A stretch of DNA of 64,000 bases, taken from contig CALHFG010000051.1 of NCBI GenBank assembly GCA_938029215.1, forward strand, positions 1-64,000, read 5' to 3'. How positions within the stretch are numbered: the stretch's first letter is position 1; each line of letters begins with the position of its first letter. Below the pieces are notes generated by a model. The model searched no databases, was not told the origin of the DNA, and worked only from the letters and a program-made list of their open reading frames with translations. A program made the position numbers and the translations under genes. This document shows positions 18,224 to 25,863 of the stretch, piece by piece. This DNA comes from an uncultured Acidimicrobiales bacterium. GTDB taxonomy: Bacteria > Actinomycetota > Acidimicrobiia > Acidimicrobiales > SZUA-35.

Positions 18224-19444
18224 TTAGCCGGCCGGCGAGCCGACAACGTTCTCGACGAAGAAGCTCATGGTGAGCAATACACCGTCGTTGAGGGCGTCAC
18301 CTTCGGCGGCAACGACCCGAGATGGGTCGAACGGGTCGGTCAGTTCGGTCTGGACAACACCGTTGGAGATAATCACGTTGCCGTCCTGGTCGACCACGTC
18401 ACCGGTATCGAAGACATCGAAGTCTCCGGAGATGATGTCGTCCTTAACCTTTTGCATGTCGGCGGCAACCGGGGAGCTATCGGGGATCGTGATATCGACG
18501 ACGCCGTCGGCCATTCCGCCCCAGTAGGAGCCTGGCTGATAGTTGCCGGCCTTAACCGACTCGATGACCTCGGAGTAGCGAGGGGTCCAGTTCCAGACCG
18601 GTGCCGTGAGATAGGCACCGACCTGCTCGCTCATGTCGCTGTGGTATCCGATGAATGTGCCGCCAGCGTCGGTGATTGCCTGACCGGTTGCGGTGGAGTC
18701 CTGGTGCATGGTGAGCACGTCGGCTCCAGCGTCGATGAGTGCCTGTGCGCTGTTGCCTTCGACAGTGGGGTCGAACCAGGTACTGGTCCACACAACCTCA
18801 ACGGTTGCGTCGGGGTTGGTTGCTGCCACGCCGAGTGCAAAGGCATTGATGCCCCGAATGACCTCGGGAATGGGGAATGCGCCGACGTAGCCGATCTTGT
18901 TGCTTTCCGTGGCGGCGCCAGCGGCCATGCCTGCGATGTATCGCGGCTGATACATGCGGCCGAACGTGTTGCCGAAGTTCGTGTCGTTCTGCTTGAAGCC
19001 GGAGATGTGCTCAAACACAACGTCGGGATTCTCTGCTGCGAATCGTTCGGTGGCGTCCATGTAGCCGAACGACGTGGTGAAGATCACATTGAAGCCGTCG
19101 TCGATGAACTGCTGGACGGCATTGTCGAACTCTGCCCCACCTTCGGGGATCGCCTCGACGAACGCAGTTTCTACACCGGTTGCCGCCTCGGCACCGATGC
19201 GACCCTTGTCGTGCATGAAGTTCCAGCCAGCGTCGCCGACGGGAGCGACCATGACAAAGGCGGCCTTCACGTCGCTGCCCTCTTCCATGGCGTCGTCGCT
19301 TTCGGTCTCTGAGCCAGCATCGTCGCTCGCGACGGCACCATCAGTTCCTTCATCATCACTACCTGCGGTGCTTGAACCACATGCAGCGGCTATGAGGCCA
19401 AACGCGGCAAGAAATGCGATCAAAATTTTCATAGTGCGGGTCAT
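18224..19444 (-). CDS. BMP-family substrate-binding lipoprotein
   Basis: A solute-binding lipoprotein of about 406 residues and first gene of the importer operon. The lipobox is LIAAACGSS after a short signal peptide. An acidic Ser/Asp/Glu linker follows, then the BMP domain with AFVMVAPVGDAGWNFMHDKG, FTTSFGYMD and GYVGAFPIPEVIRGINAFALG. The ATG at 19442-19444 (MTRTMK) has GAAGGA seven bases upstream; a longer reading adds ten unlikely residues. BMP proteins bind nucleosides, or in some lineages other small ligands. The psuG gene at 52 kb would fit nucleoside uptake but is not linked. Confidence 0.93.
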   Translation of the reverse strand: MTRTMKILIAFLAAFGLIAAACGSSTAGSDDEGTDGAVASDDAGSETESDDAMEEGSDVKAAFVMVAPVGDAGWNFMHDKGRIGAEAATGVETAFVEAIPEGGAEFDNAVQQFIDDGFNVIFTTSFGYMDATERFAAENPDVVFEHISGFKQNDTNFGNTFGRMYQPRYIAGMAAGAATESNKIGYVGAFPIPEVIRGINAFALGVAATNPDATVEVVWTSTWFDPTVEGNSAQALIDAGADVLTMHQDSTATGQAITDAGGTFIGYHSDMSEQVGAYLTAPVWNWTPRYSEVIESVKAGNYQPGSYWGGMADGVVDITIPDSSPVAADMQKVKDDIISGDFDVFDTGDVVDQDGNVIISNGVVQTELTDPFDPSRVVAAEGDALNDGVLLTMSFFVENVVGSPAG

Positions 19445-19609
19445 TGGTGAATCCTTCGTTTTTCGTCCCGCCACTTCCTATCGGAGTCTTGCGCCGCGGT
19501 AAACCTGAACGAAGAGAAATCGAGACCCTGAAACTCAGATTTCACACTCAGGGGGCGATCAGGGTTCTCCCCGATGGGCTCGGACACGATGTGGCGTCAC
19601 CATTGAGTC

Positions 19610-19795
19610 ATGAACAAACTCATGGCAGCCCCAAACAGTGGTCATCTCGCCGCGGCATTCGTGGCGCTGTTGGCTCGAATCGTCCTCGGCGGAATTCCCC
19701 TCATCGGCGGACTTATCAGCTTCGCCCTCCTTCTCGTGATCCTCTATCACCTGGCAAAGGTGGCGATGAACATGATTCGCTACGCGCCGGCCTAG
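19610..19795 (+). CDS. Possible small hydrophobic membrane protein
   Basis: A 61-residue frame divergent from the BMP gene. After a short polar N-terminus it is a helical hairpin: two hydrophobic stretches (AAAFVALLARIVL and ISFALLLVILYHLA) joined by a GGIPLIGG turn. Codon third positions are GC-rich like genuine genes. There is no clear ribosome site, but a CACCAT hexamer stands six bases before the ATG. No family is recognised; it could be a spurious frame. Confidence 0.42.
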   Translation: MNKLMAAPNSGHLAAAFVALLARIVLGGIPLIGGLISFALLLVILYHLAKVAMNMIRYAPA

Positions 19796-20075
19796 AAGAA
19801 TCACTCCATCTGGAGCTTTTACTTAAGGTGGCGCCGGTCGAGACCGATCCTTCTACAAGGATGGGGTTTCGGCTGGCGTTCCACATTTCGAGCGCCGCAT
19901 AGGTCGAGTCCATCGTCCTTGGCCGGTCGTGCTCCCCGCCGGGTTCGAACGGCCATGATCGACCACGACGCCGGGCTGATTTCAACGCCTTCGATTCTCC
20001 CCTCCCTTCGGAAGCGATCCCTCCACATTGCTGTGGATCAGCCGGCGTTCGTGGTCGACGGAACGCCACGGGCGA

Positions 20076-20759
20076 TTAGCGAAGGGTCCTGGCGGTCTCA
20101 GACAGAGGTACCGACGACCGGTCTGGGTAGCTTCGCAACACCCGGTCGCCGAGGTTCGAGGTGATACCGAGCCAATAGCGTTCGTTGCGGAAGTGGTGCA
20201 ACCGATGATTGCGAGCGAGGCGCCGGTAGAACCGTGATCTTGGTCGGTAACGGGTATGAACCAAGAGATGCGTCCACTCGTAGTGCGCCAACGAAATATA
20301 CGCAAACAGGATTCCGGTGATCATCGGCCCCAGCACTCCCCTGTCGCCGAGCATCACCAATCCCGACCGTTCGAGAACCGTGGTCAGAGCGCCGATCCAC
20401 AGGACCGACGCCACGGCGATCATGACACCGAAAACGCCAGCATCAATCGGTCGCAGCAGCAGCCACCCCAAATGGTCCGGGTCCGCATGATGCTCGCGGT
20501 GGCCGGTCCCGGTGCCTAACCGGCGCATCCGCACCGAGTCGGGCGGAGCGTGCAACAGGAACAAATGGATGAACCACTCGACGAATCCGACGAGCGGTAG
20601 CGATAGTCCTAGGACGATCCAGTCGGCCAAGCGAAGAGATCCAGCCCACAGTCGAGCAACCGCGGCAACGAAAACCCACAAACAGATCACACGGCCGGAA
20701 CCCGATGCGATAAAGGCACCAAATACCGCCCGCTTGGTTGTGAGGTCATTCGCCCTCAT
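20076..20759 (-). CDS. Fatty acid hydroxylase / sterol desaturase superfamily membrane protein
   Basis: A 227-residue polytopic membrane protein with the eight-histidine di-iron signature. The boxes are EWFIHLFLLH, HREHHADPDH, HYEWTHLLVH and NHRLHHFRNERYWLG. Members hydroxylate or desaturate lipids using oxygen. The neighbour on the same strand is a PlsC-like acyltransferase, so a role in modifying membrane lipids is plausible, though the genes are 53 bases apart and may have separate promoters. The exact substrate (fatty acid, carotenoid or sterol-like) is not determined. Confidence 0.85.
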   Translation of the reverse strand: MRANDLTTKRAVFGAFIASGSGRVICLWVFVAAVARLWAGSLRLADWIVLGLSLPLVGFVEWFIHLFLLHAPPDSVRMRRLGTGTGHREHHADPDHLGWLLLRPIDAGVFGVMIAVASVLWIGALTTVLERSGLVMLGDRGVLGPMITGILFAYISLAHYEWTHLLVHTRYRPRSRFYRRLARNHRLHHFRNERYWLGITSNLGDRVLRSYPDRSSVPLSETARTLR

Positions 20760-20812
20760 TGGTCAAGTTTGCCTGATCCCGGCGAACCCGCCCAGTCGGC
20801 GGCGTAGGGTCG

Positions 20813-22123
20813 CTAGGCCGGGAGGCGGTCGACGGCTCGGACAACCGCGTTGAAACGCTGTTCCAAACCGCTGAGATCGGTGTCGTTGTCCTCCACGACC
20901 ATGCGGGCGTTCGACGTCTTGAGCATGTGCATCTTGGACCCCGCCACATATCCGCCGGCGGTGGCCACAATCACCGCCCCAAGAGCCCAGGCGATGTTGG
21001 CCTGCCACCAGACGACCACGAAGATTACTAGCCACCACAACGGGTACAGGACGATCCCGGCCAGCAACTTGGCCGTGGCCTGGAAATTGAAATCATTGCG
21101 CTTGGCCACCAGGTCACAGGCGAGGTAGGCCGGGTAATTGACCACGTGACCGAGAATCGTCGGAAGCGCCCAAAGTATTGAGCGCACGTACGAGGTTCTG
21201 GCCAGCGCGCCGAGGTTCGCCTCGTCTTCGACAACATGCTGAAGTTCAACGTCCAGGTGTTCGCATTCGTCGAGCAGATCCTTGGCCGCATCCAGAACAT
21301 CCTTGGAGGCAGGATGGGCCAGGTCGGCACCTCGGTTGATTCGGTTCAGCACCGAACCCTCGTCAATCGAATGTCGAGCCGACACCACCTTGGCCGCAGC
21401 TCGGGCCGCATGTTGATCATCCTGACGGTCCCAGGTTGGGGCGACCAGGGAAAGACCGTCGGCCACCGCATCGGTTAGGCGCTGGACCTCATCTCGATCC
21501 TCGTCGCCACCCGCCGAGCCCCGCACAACGATCGGCTCCCCAACAGCGACGGTCACTGTGGACCGGTAGCGCGGTCGGTCAGGAAAGACCAAGCCGATCG
21601 GCACGATAGTTGTTTCGATCTCGGCTCCGAGCACGATCCTGGCGGGACCGGTCTTCATGTCTTTGAGTCCCGGGTCATCATGGGAGACGCCTTCGCCGAA
21701 CACTGCGATCATGCCTCCCTCGCGAAGGACCTGGCGCGTTGAGGAGAACATGGCACTGTTGTCTCCTCCACCGTCCTTGACACGATGAACCGGGACAGCT
21801 CGGGCCGCTGAGAGAAGGGGTCGGATCGGTAGGTACTGCCGGCCCCAGAGCGCGGCCTTGGCCATGAACCGAGGCTGGCGATCCAGCGTGGCCAGAAGCA
21901 CCATGGGATCAACGAGTGCCGAGTGGTGGTTCGAAACTACTACCACCGGACCTTCCTTCGGAATCCGGTCAGCGTCGGTTACATCAACCTTGGAGAAGAA
22001 AAGGTGGGTGAGAAATCGGGCGAGCTGTACGACAAACATGGGTTCCAGTTGGGATCGGTGAGACCAGGGGCCGGCATCGCTCCCGTACGACGTTGGACCA
22101 GCAGAAACCACGAATGGTTTCAC
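20813..22123 (-). CDS. 1-acyl-glycerol-3-phosphate acyltransferase (PlsC-like) with long C-terminal extension
   Basis: A 436-residue protein whose N-terminal 240 residues are a PlsC-type acyltransferase. The NHHSALVDP box carries the catalytic His and Asp, and FGEGVSHDDP gives the substrate-binding EGxS motif. The remaining roughly 190 residues hold an alpha-helical region and two hydrophobic segments (YPLWWLVIFVVVWW and IAWALGAVIVATAGG), longer than a typical 240-residue PlsC. It probably acylates lysophosphatidic acid or a related lipid at the membrane. The start is GTG 22123; an in-frame ATG 28 codons later is an alternative. Confidence 0.82.
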   Translation of the reverse strand: MKPFVVSAGPTSYGSDAGPWSHRSQLEPMFVVQLARFLTHLFFSKVDVTDADRIPKEGPVVVVSNHHSALVDPMVLLATLDRQPRFMAKAALWGRQYLPIRPLLSAARAVPVHRVKDGGGDNSAMFSSTRQVLREGGMIAVFGEGVSHDDPGLKDMKTGPARIVLGAEIETTIVPIGLVFPDRPRYRSTVTVAVGEPIVVRGSAGGDEDRDEVQRLTDAVADGLSLVAPTWDRQDDQHAARAAAKVVSARHSIDEGSVLNRINRGADLAHPASKDVLDAAKDLLDECEHLDVELQHVVEDEANLGALARTSYVRSILWALPTILGHVVNYPAYLACDLVAKRNDFNFQATAKLLAGIVLYPLWWLVIFVVVWWQANIAWALGAVIVATAGGYVAGSKMHMLKTSNARMVVEDNDTDLSGLEQRFNAVVRAVDRLPA

Positions 22124-22262
22124 TAGCCATAATCAATCGGGAAACCGGGGCCGGTGTTTAGGCGTACCAGGATCAGCGTTTCGGCGGTGACCGAACGGCC
22201 CTATGGTCAGAAGGGCGGCAGGGCGACACCTGACGCGATCCCAACTTCTAAGGAGATTCGTA

Positions 22263-22436
22263 ATGGGAATGTTTGATAAAGCAAAGGAAATGGCTGACAC
22301 GGCCAAGGAAGCCGTCGAGGAGCACGGCGACAAGCTGCCCGGCGACCTTGGCGAGAAGGCCCAAGAGATGGCCGAGAAGGCCGACGGCCTCACCGACATG
22401 GCCGACAAGATCCCCGGCATGGGTGGCGGCGAGTAG
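22263..22436 (+). CDS. MT0933/Rv0909-like small amphipathic protein (annotated antitoxin family)
   Basis: A 57-residue, highly charged protein beginning MGMFDKAKEMADTAKE and ending in a Gly-rich tail. The DKAK/ADKA helical pattern is that of the MT0933-like family, annotated in mycobacteria as putative antitoxins. An AAGGAGA ribosome site lies seven bases before the ATG; a longer reading from 22203 lacks one. No toxin gene is adjacent, so an antitoxin role is not supported by context. A stress or nucleoid-related small protein is equally possible. Confidence 0.8.
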   Translation: MGMFDKAKEMADTAKEAVEEHGDKLPGDLGEKAQEMAEKADGLTDMADKIPGMGGGE

Positions 22437-22446
22437 CACGTCTTTT

Positions 22447-22473
22447 GGGGGCAGAGCTCAGAGCTCTGTCCCC
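22447..22473. terminator. Near-perfect inverted repeat between convergent genes
   Basis: Arms 22447-22459 (GGGGGCAGAGCTC) and 22461-22473 pair over 13 positions with one G-T. The site is ten bases after the MT0933-like stop and 25 bases from the DUF2510 stop, so it may terminate both genes, although no T tract follows. Confidence 0.6.
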
Positions 22474-22498
22474 AGCCGGACGACAACAGAGGCCGTCA

Positions 22499-22921
22499 TT
22501 ACAGTCCGGCGGCAACTCCCACAAACCACAACAGATAGAGGCCACCCCAAATCAGGGTGGCAATGATCCCAATAATCTTTGCGGCCGTCGCCGTGCCTCG
22601 CTGGCCGGGATCTCGTCGGCCCACATCGATCGCGCTGGTCTCCTGCTGAGCCAGATACCACGCGATTGTGCCGGGGAAGCCGCAACAAAAGAATCCCAGA
22701 ATCGACAGAACGAGCGCAGTGACCGCTTGGCTGGTTTCATACCGCCCGGCGGCCCCTTGGAACTGACCACCGGTGTACGGATGTAGTGGTCCAGGACCGC
22801 CAACCCCGCCAGCCTGGGGTCCACCGACCCACTGACTACCATCCCAAAACCGCTGGGTGCCGGGCGGATCACCTTCGGCGTAGTACCAACCAGGTTCGGT
22901 GTTTCCGTACTGATCCGACAT
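22499..22921 (-). CDS. DUF2510 and DUF4190 domain membrane protein
   Basis: A 140-residue protein. Residues 10-32 form a DUF2510 motif (PGWYYAEGDPPG ... FWDGSQW), the short tryptophan motif common in actinobacterial membrane proteins. A Gly/Pro linker follows, then a DUF4190-like pair of transmembrane helices (VTALVLSILGFFCCGFPG and IIGIIATLIWGGLYLLWF). The function of these domains is unknown. The start is supported by a TACGAT box six bases upstream. It is divergent from the DUF2752 gene. Confidence 0.82.
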   Translation of the reverse strand: MSDQYGNTEPGWYYAEGDPPGTQRFWDGSQWVGGPQAGGVGGPGPLHPYTGGQFQGAAGRYETSQAVTALVLSILGFFCCGFPGTIAWYLAQQETSAIDVGRRDPGQRGTATAAKIIGIIATLIWGGLYLLWFVGVAAGL

Positions 22922-22927
22922 CTCCGA

Positions 22928-22933
22928 ATCGTA
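22928..22933 (-). promoter_or_regulatory. TACGAT -10 box of the DUF2510 gene
   Basis: Minus-strand TACGAT, then six bases, then the ATG at 22919-22921. Confidence 0.5.
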
Positions 22934-22985
22934 GCCAGGGCCCCAAGAGCGTCCGGTGATGGCCTATCGCCGATGCCAGCCCCAC

Positions 22986-22991
22986 TACAGT
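22986..22991 (+). promoter_or_regulatory. TACAGT -10 box of the DUF2752 gene
   Basis: TACAGT ends six bases before the GTG at 22998. It favours that start over the upstream GTG/ATG at 22956-22959. Confidence 0.5.
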
Positions 22992-22997
22992 CGCAAC

Positions 22998-23393
22998 GTG
23001 GTTCTCGACACCCCCAGGACGCCACTGGTAGTGGGCACAGCTCTGGCCGCCGCCACGCTGATCACCACCGTTGCGGTCGATGACGGACCGGTGCTCTGTC
23101 CCTTCCGCCGAGGCACCGGCGGCTACTGCCCGGGGTGCGGAGGTTCTCGCGCCGCTCGAGCACTTGTCACTGGCGACCTGTCAGCCGCGTGGCAGCTACA
23201 TCCGTGGGTCGTTCTGATCGCTGCGCAGGCGTCGGTGTTGTTTCTTGTGACAGCCCTCGTTCAGTCCGGTTTTACGGTGCAATTACAACTACGAAAACTG
23301 GTCACCCCAGTGTTGGCGGTAAATGGAGTCTTTGGCCTTGGGCTATGGATATCTCGCTTAGCGATGGGCCAAATCCCAATCCCTTTCGGCTAG
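22998..23393 (+). CDS. DUF2752 small membrane protein
   Basis: A 131-residue membrane protein with three hydrophobic segments. The signature CPFRRGTGGYCPGCGGSRA of the DUF2752 family lies after the first helix; its cysteines could bind metal or form disulfides. Function is unknown. The GTG at 22998 was chosen from the TACAGT box; starts at 22956/22959 would add 13-14 polar residues. It is followed ten bases later by the cyclotransferase-like gene. Confidence 0.75.
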   Translation: MVLDTPRTPLVVGTALAAATLITTVAVDDGPVLCPFRRGTGGYCPGCGGSRAARALVTGDLSAAWQLHPWVVLIAAQASVLFLVTALVQSGFTVQLQLRKLVTPVLAVNGVFGLGLWISRLAMGQIPIPFG

Positions 23394-23403
23394 AAACGAG
23401 CCC

Positions 23404-23790
23404 GTGAATCTCTTCGTCTATGGCACGCTCCGCTTTGGAGACGTTCGCTGGAAGTTCCTCGAGCCATTCGTTATCGACGAAGGAGTGGCTGACTCTGCCG
23501 CAGGCCAGCTGTTCGACACCGGTGCCGGATATCCCGCGGCGCTCTTCGGACAAACGGGCACCATCGTGGGCCACCGGTATCAGCTTCTCCCGAACCGAGC
23601 TGATGAAGCGCTCGCTGTTCTGGACGAAGTGGAGTCCGCGGTTACCGGTCTTTACCACCGGGTCGAGATCACAACCCACAGCGGCATCACATGTTGGGCC
23701 TACCGCTACGGGCTCGCCATCAGCGATCCGTCGCTCTCTCTTCAATCGATCCCTTCGGGCGACTGGTTCCAACACGCATCCCCGTCCTAG
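23404..23790 (+). CDS. Gamma-glutamylcyclotransferase-like (AIG2) protein
   Basis: A 128-residue single-domain protein with the fold's N-terminal FVYGTLR motif, the glycine-containing GHRYQL strand and the acidic LDEVES segment carrying the likely catalytic Glu. The family cyclises gamma-glutamyl amines or peptides to 5-oxoproline; many bacterial members are of unknown substrate. It starts at GTG 23404, ten bases after the DUF2752 stop, so the two are probably one transcript. Confidence 0.82.
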   Translation: MNLFVYGTLRFGDVRWKFLEPFVIDEGVADSAAGQLFDTGAGYPAALFGQTGTIVGHRYQLLPNRADEALAVLDEVESAVTGLYHRVEITTHSGITCWAYRYGLAISDPSLSLQSIPSGDWFQHASPS

Positions 23791-23853
23791 CGGTGCGGCC
23801 TCGGTGACCCCGTCCAGGGTCGCAGGACCTCGGTCGAATCAGGTTCATGGGCC

Positions 23854-23859
23854 TACCCT
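23854..23859 (+). promoter_or_regulatory. TACCCT -10 box of the helicase-SET operon
   Basis: TACCCT ends six bases before the GTG at 23866. Confidence 0.5.
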
Positions 23860-23865
23860 TACCAG

Positions 23866-25443
23866 GTGGCCTCTTCGTTTGCTGATTTGAAATTGTCCCC
23901 GGACGCGTTGCGCGCACTCGAGGCGATGAAGATCATCGAGCCAACACCCATCCAGGCAGCCGTCATCCCTGACGCTCTTGCCGGACGGGATGTTCTCGGG
24001 AAGGCGCCAACGGGGTCGGGCAAGACGTTCGGATTTGGGCTGCCCCTTTTGGAACTGGTCGACAAGGCTGATCCGCGCCGTCCGCGGGGCTTGGTGCTGG
24101 CCCCAACGCGCGAACTCGCAGAACAGATCAAGCGGGATCTTATGCCGGTGGCGATCGCGCTGGATCGTTCGCTGGTGTCCATCTACGGCGGGGTGGGTAT
24201 GGGGAAGCAGATCGCCGCACTGCGCCAAGGTGTCGACGTTGTAATCGCAACCCCGGGTCGACTGCTTGACCTTATGGACCAAGGAGAGGTCGCACTGGAC
24301 AAGGTTGACCGAGTCGTGGTCGATGAGGCTGATCGCATGGCCGACATGGGATTCCTTCCGGATGTACGCCAGATACTTGACCTCACCAGCGCGAACCGGC
24401 AGACGGTTCTGTTTTCGGCGACGCTCGATCGGGCGGTCGAGGTCGTTACTGAGAGTTATCAAACCGACCCTGTGACGCACAGTTTCGGTGGCGAAGAGCC
24501 CGACATCACGCAGATGTCGCATCGGTTTCTTCGGGTCGCTCAACCGGACAAGATCGCGTTGGCCGCCGACATCATCGACACCCATGGGACAACCATGGTC
24601 TTTTGCCGCACAAGACACGGCGTCGATCGACTAAGTCGACAGCTAAAGCAAGTCGGGATCAAGGCTGGGTGGATCCACGGGGGCCGCTCGCAAAGGCAGC
24701 GCGATGCAGCTTTGCTTGCGTTCATCGACGGTCGGGTACAAGCGCTCGTGGCAACCGACGTCGCTGCACGCGGAATCCATGTTGACAACGTTGCATGTGT
24801 GCTCCACTACGACCCACCTGCGGACCCGAAAGACTATGTGCATCGGTCTGGTCGGACCGCCCGCGCCGGATCGTCGGGCGATGTCGTGTGCTTCGTTCCG
24901 CGCGACCAGACCAAGAAGGTCCAGTCGATGCAGCGCAAAGTGGGCCTCAACGTAAAGATCGAAGACGTGGGCCCCGGCTCGGATCGATCCGGCGCCCGCC
25001 CGGTCACCGACGACGAATTAGGGCTGAATCCGAACCGTGAGCCAAAGAAAGGCACCGGGAAGCGTCGCGGCAAACGCGGTTCAGGCAAAGGCCCAGATCG
25101 GAAGAATGCGAAAGTCGGCCGCCAGACGAACGATCCGAGCAGTGACCAGCGTGACAAAAAGGACCCGTGGACCGACAAGCCTCGAAAGAAGGCCACGTCC
25201 ACGAAAGATCGTCCCAACGATGGCCCGCAACCCGGTGCCGCCGGCCTGAAGATGGGCGGCGACCCGGTAATCGATCGACCCGACTCGACCAAGCGGTCCA
25301 CGCCACGACCTGGCGCAAACCGCTCGGGAGGAAAGACCCAGGGCGGCGCAAAGGGCAAGAGCAAGAAGTCGTCTCGTTCAGGAAAACCTCGCCCCAAAAA
25401 CAAGAGCGGATTTAACAAGCCCGGGCGACGCAAGCGTGGCTGA
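23866..25443 (+). CDS. DEAD-box RNA helicase with long basic C-terminal tail
   Basis: A 525-residue ATP-dependent RNA helicase of the RhlE/CsdA group. The Q motif is near residues 25-30 (PTPIQ), Walker A APTGSGKT at 47-54, PTRELAEQ near 80, DEAD at 153-156, SAT at 184-186 and the HRSGRTARAG motif near 325. From about residue 375 to the end the protein is a disordered tail rich in Lys, Arg, Gly, Pro and Ser, longer than in most housekeeping members and likely RNA-binding. Probable roles are ribosome assembly or RNA turnover. It overlaps the SET-domain gene by eight bases. Confidence 0.94.
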   Translation: MASSFADLKLSPDALRALEAMKIIEPTPIQAAVIPDALAGRDVLGKAPTGSGKTFGFGLPLLELVDKADPRRPRGLVLAPTRELAEQIKRDLMPVAIALDRSLVSIYGGVGMGKQIAALRQGVDVVIATPGRLLDLMDQGEVALDKVDRVVVDEADRMADMGFLPDVRQILDLTSANRQTVLFSATLDRAVEVVTESYQTDPVTHSFGGEEPDITQMSHRFLRVAQPDKIALAADIIDTHGTTMVFCRTRHGVDRLSRQLKQVGIKAGWIHGGRSQRQRDAALLAFIDGRVQALVATDVAARGIHVDNVACVLHYDPPADPKDYVHRSGRTARAGSSGDVVCFVPRDQTKKVQSMQRKVGLNVKIEDVGPGSDRSGARPVTDDELGLNPNREPKKGTGKRRGKRGSGKGPDRKNAKVGRQTNDPSSDQRDKKDPWTDKPRKKATSTKDRPNDGPQPGAAGLKMGGDPVIDRPDSTKRSTPRPGANRSGGKTQGGAKGKSKKSSRSGKPRPKNKSGFNKPGRRKRG

Positions 25444-25780
25444 CGCCGTTCGCATAGACAACTCGCCCCTGCACGGGCGGGGAGTGTTCGCAACCAGACC
25501 GATCGACGCTGGCGAGATATTCTGCACGAACTCCTTGTTTCGAATTCCATCCCAAGAGCGTGAGTTCCTGGATCAGACCAGTCTGTACGACCACTATTTT
25601 GAGTTCGAAGACGATGCATACATCGCCTTTGGCGCCATCTCATTCCTCAATCATGAGGACGACCCGGCTGCCGACTTCTTTCTCGATATCGACACCCTGA
25701 CCATCTCGCTCAGCGCTCGGCGAGAGATCAAACCCGGAGACGAGATCTCCATTCACTACGGTGTCGAGCCCTGGTGGTAG
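25436..25780 (+). CDS. Small SET-domain protein (putative lysine methyltransferase)
   Basis: A 114-residue protein made of a minimal SET domain. GRGVFATRPIDAGE near residues 14-27 is the N-terminal SET motif; FLNHEDDPAADF stands where the NHS/C pseudoknot motif occurs, and the C-terminus has GDEISIHYG with the conserved Tyr. Post-SET cysteines are absent. SET enzymes transfer methyl groups from S-adenosylmethionine to lysine. The GTG start overlaps the end of the helicase gene by eight bases, suggesting coupled translation and a possible functional link to the helicase's lysine-rich tail. Confidence 0.83.
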   Translation: MADAVRIDNSPLHGRGVFATRPIDAGEIFCTNSLFRIPSQEREFLDQTSLYDHYFEFEDDAYIAFGAISFLNHEDDPAADFFLDIDTLTISLSARREIKPGDEISIHYGVEPWW

Positions 25781-25802
25781 CCATCGGCCAACGATCCACC
25801 AC

Positions 25803-25860
25803 AACAAGACCTCGGTGGTGAGGCGTCCAGAGACGCCTCCCGCTACCGACTAGTCTTGTT
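25803..25860 (+). promoter_or_regulatory. Nested inverted repeats upstream of the recombinase gene
   Basis: An outer repeat AACAAGAC (25803-25810) / GTCTTGTT (25853-25860) encloses an inner hairpin GAGGCGTC (25820-25827) CAGA GACGCCTC (25832-25839). The inner hairpin may terminate the SET message. The right outer arm overlaps the TAGTCT promoter box of the recombinase, so an operator or recombination site is conceivable. Confidence 0.45.
25851..25856 (+). promoter_or_regulatory. TAGTCT -10 box of the tyrosine recombinase gene
   Basis: TAGTCT ends seven bases before the GTG at 25864. Confidence 0.5.
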
Positions 25861-25863
25861 CAA

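Noticed and set aside
22263..22921. Toxin-antitoxin pair from the MT0933-like and DUF2510 genes
   Set aside because: The genes are convergent with a hairpin between them, and DUF2510/DUF4190 membrane proteins are not known toxins.
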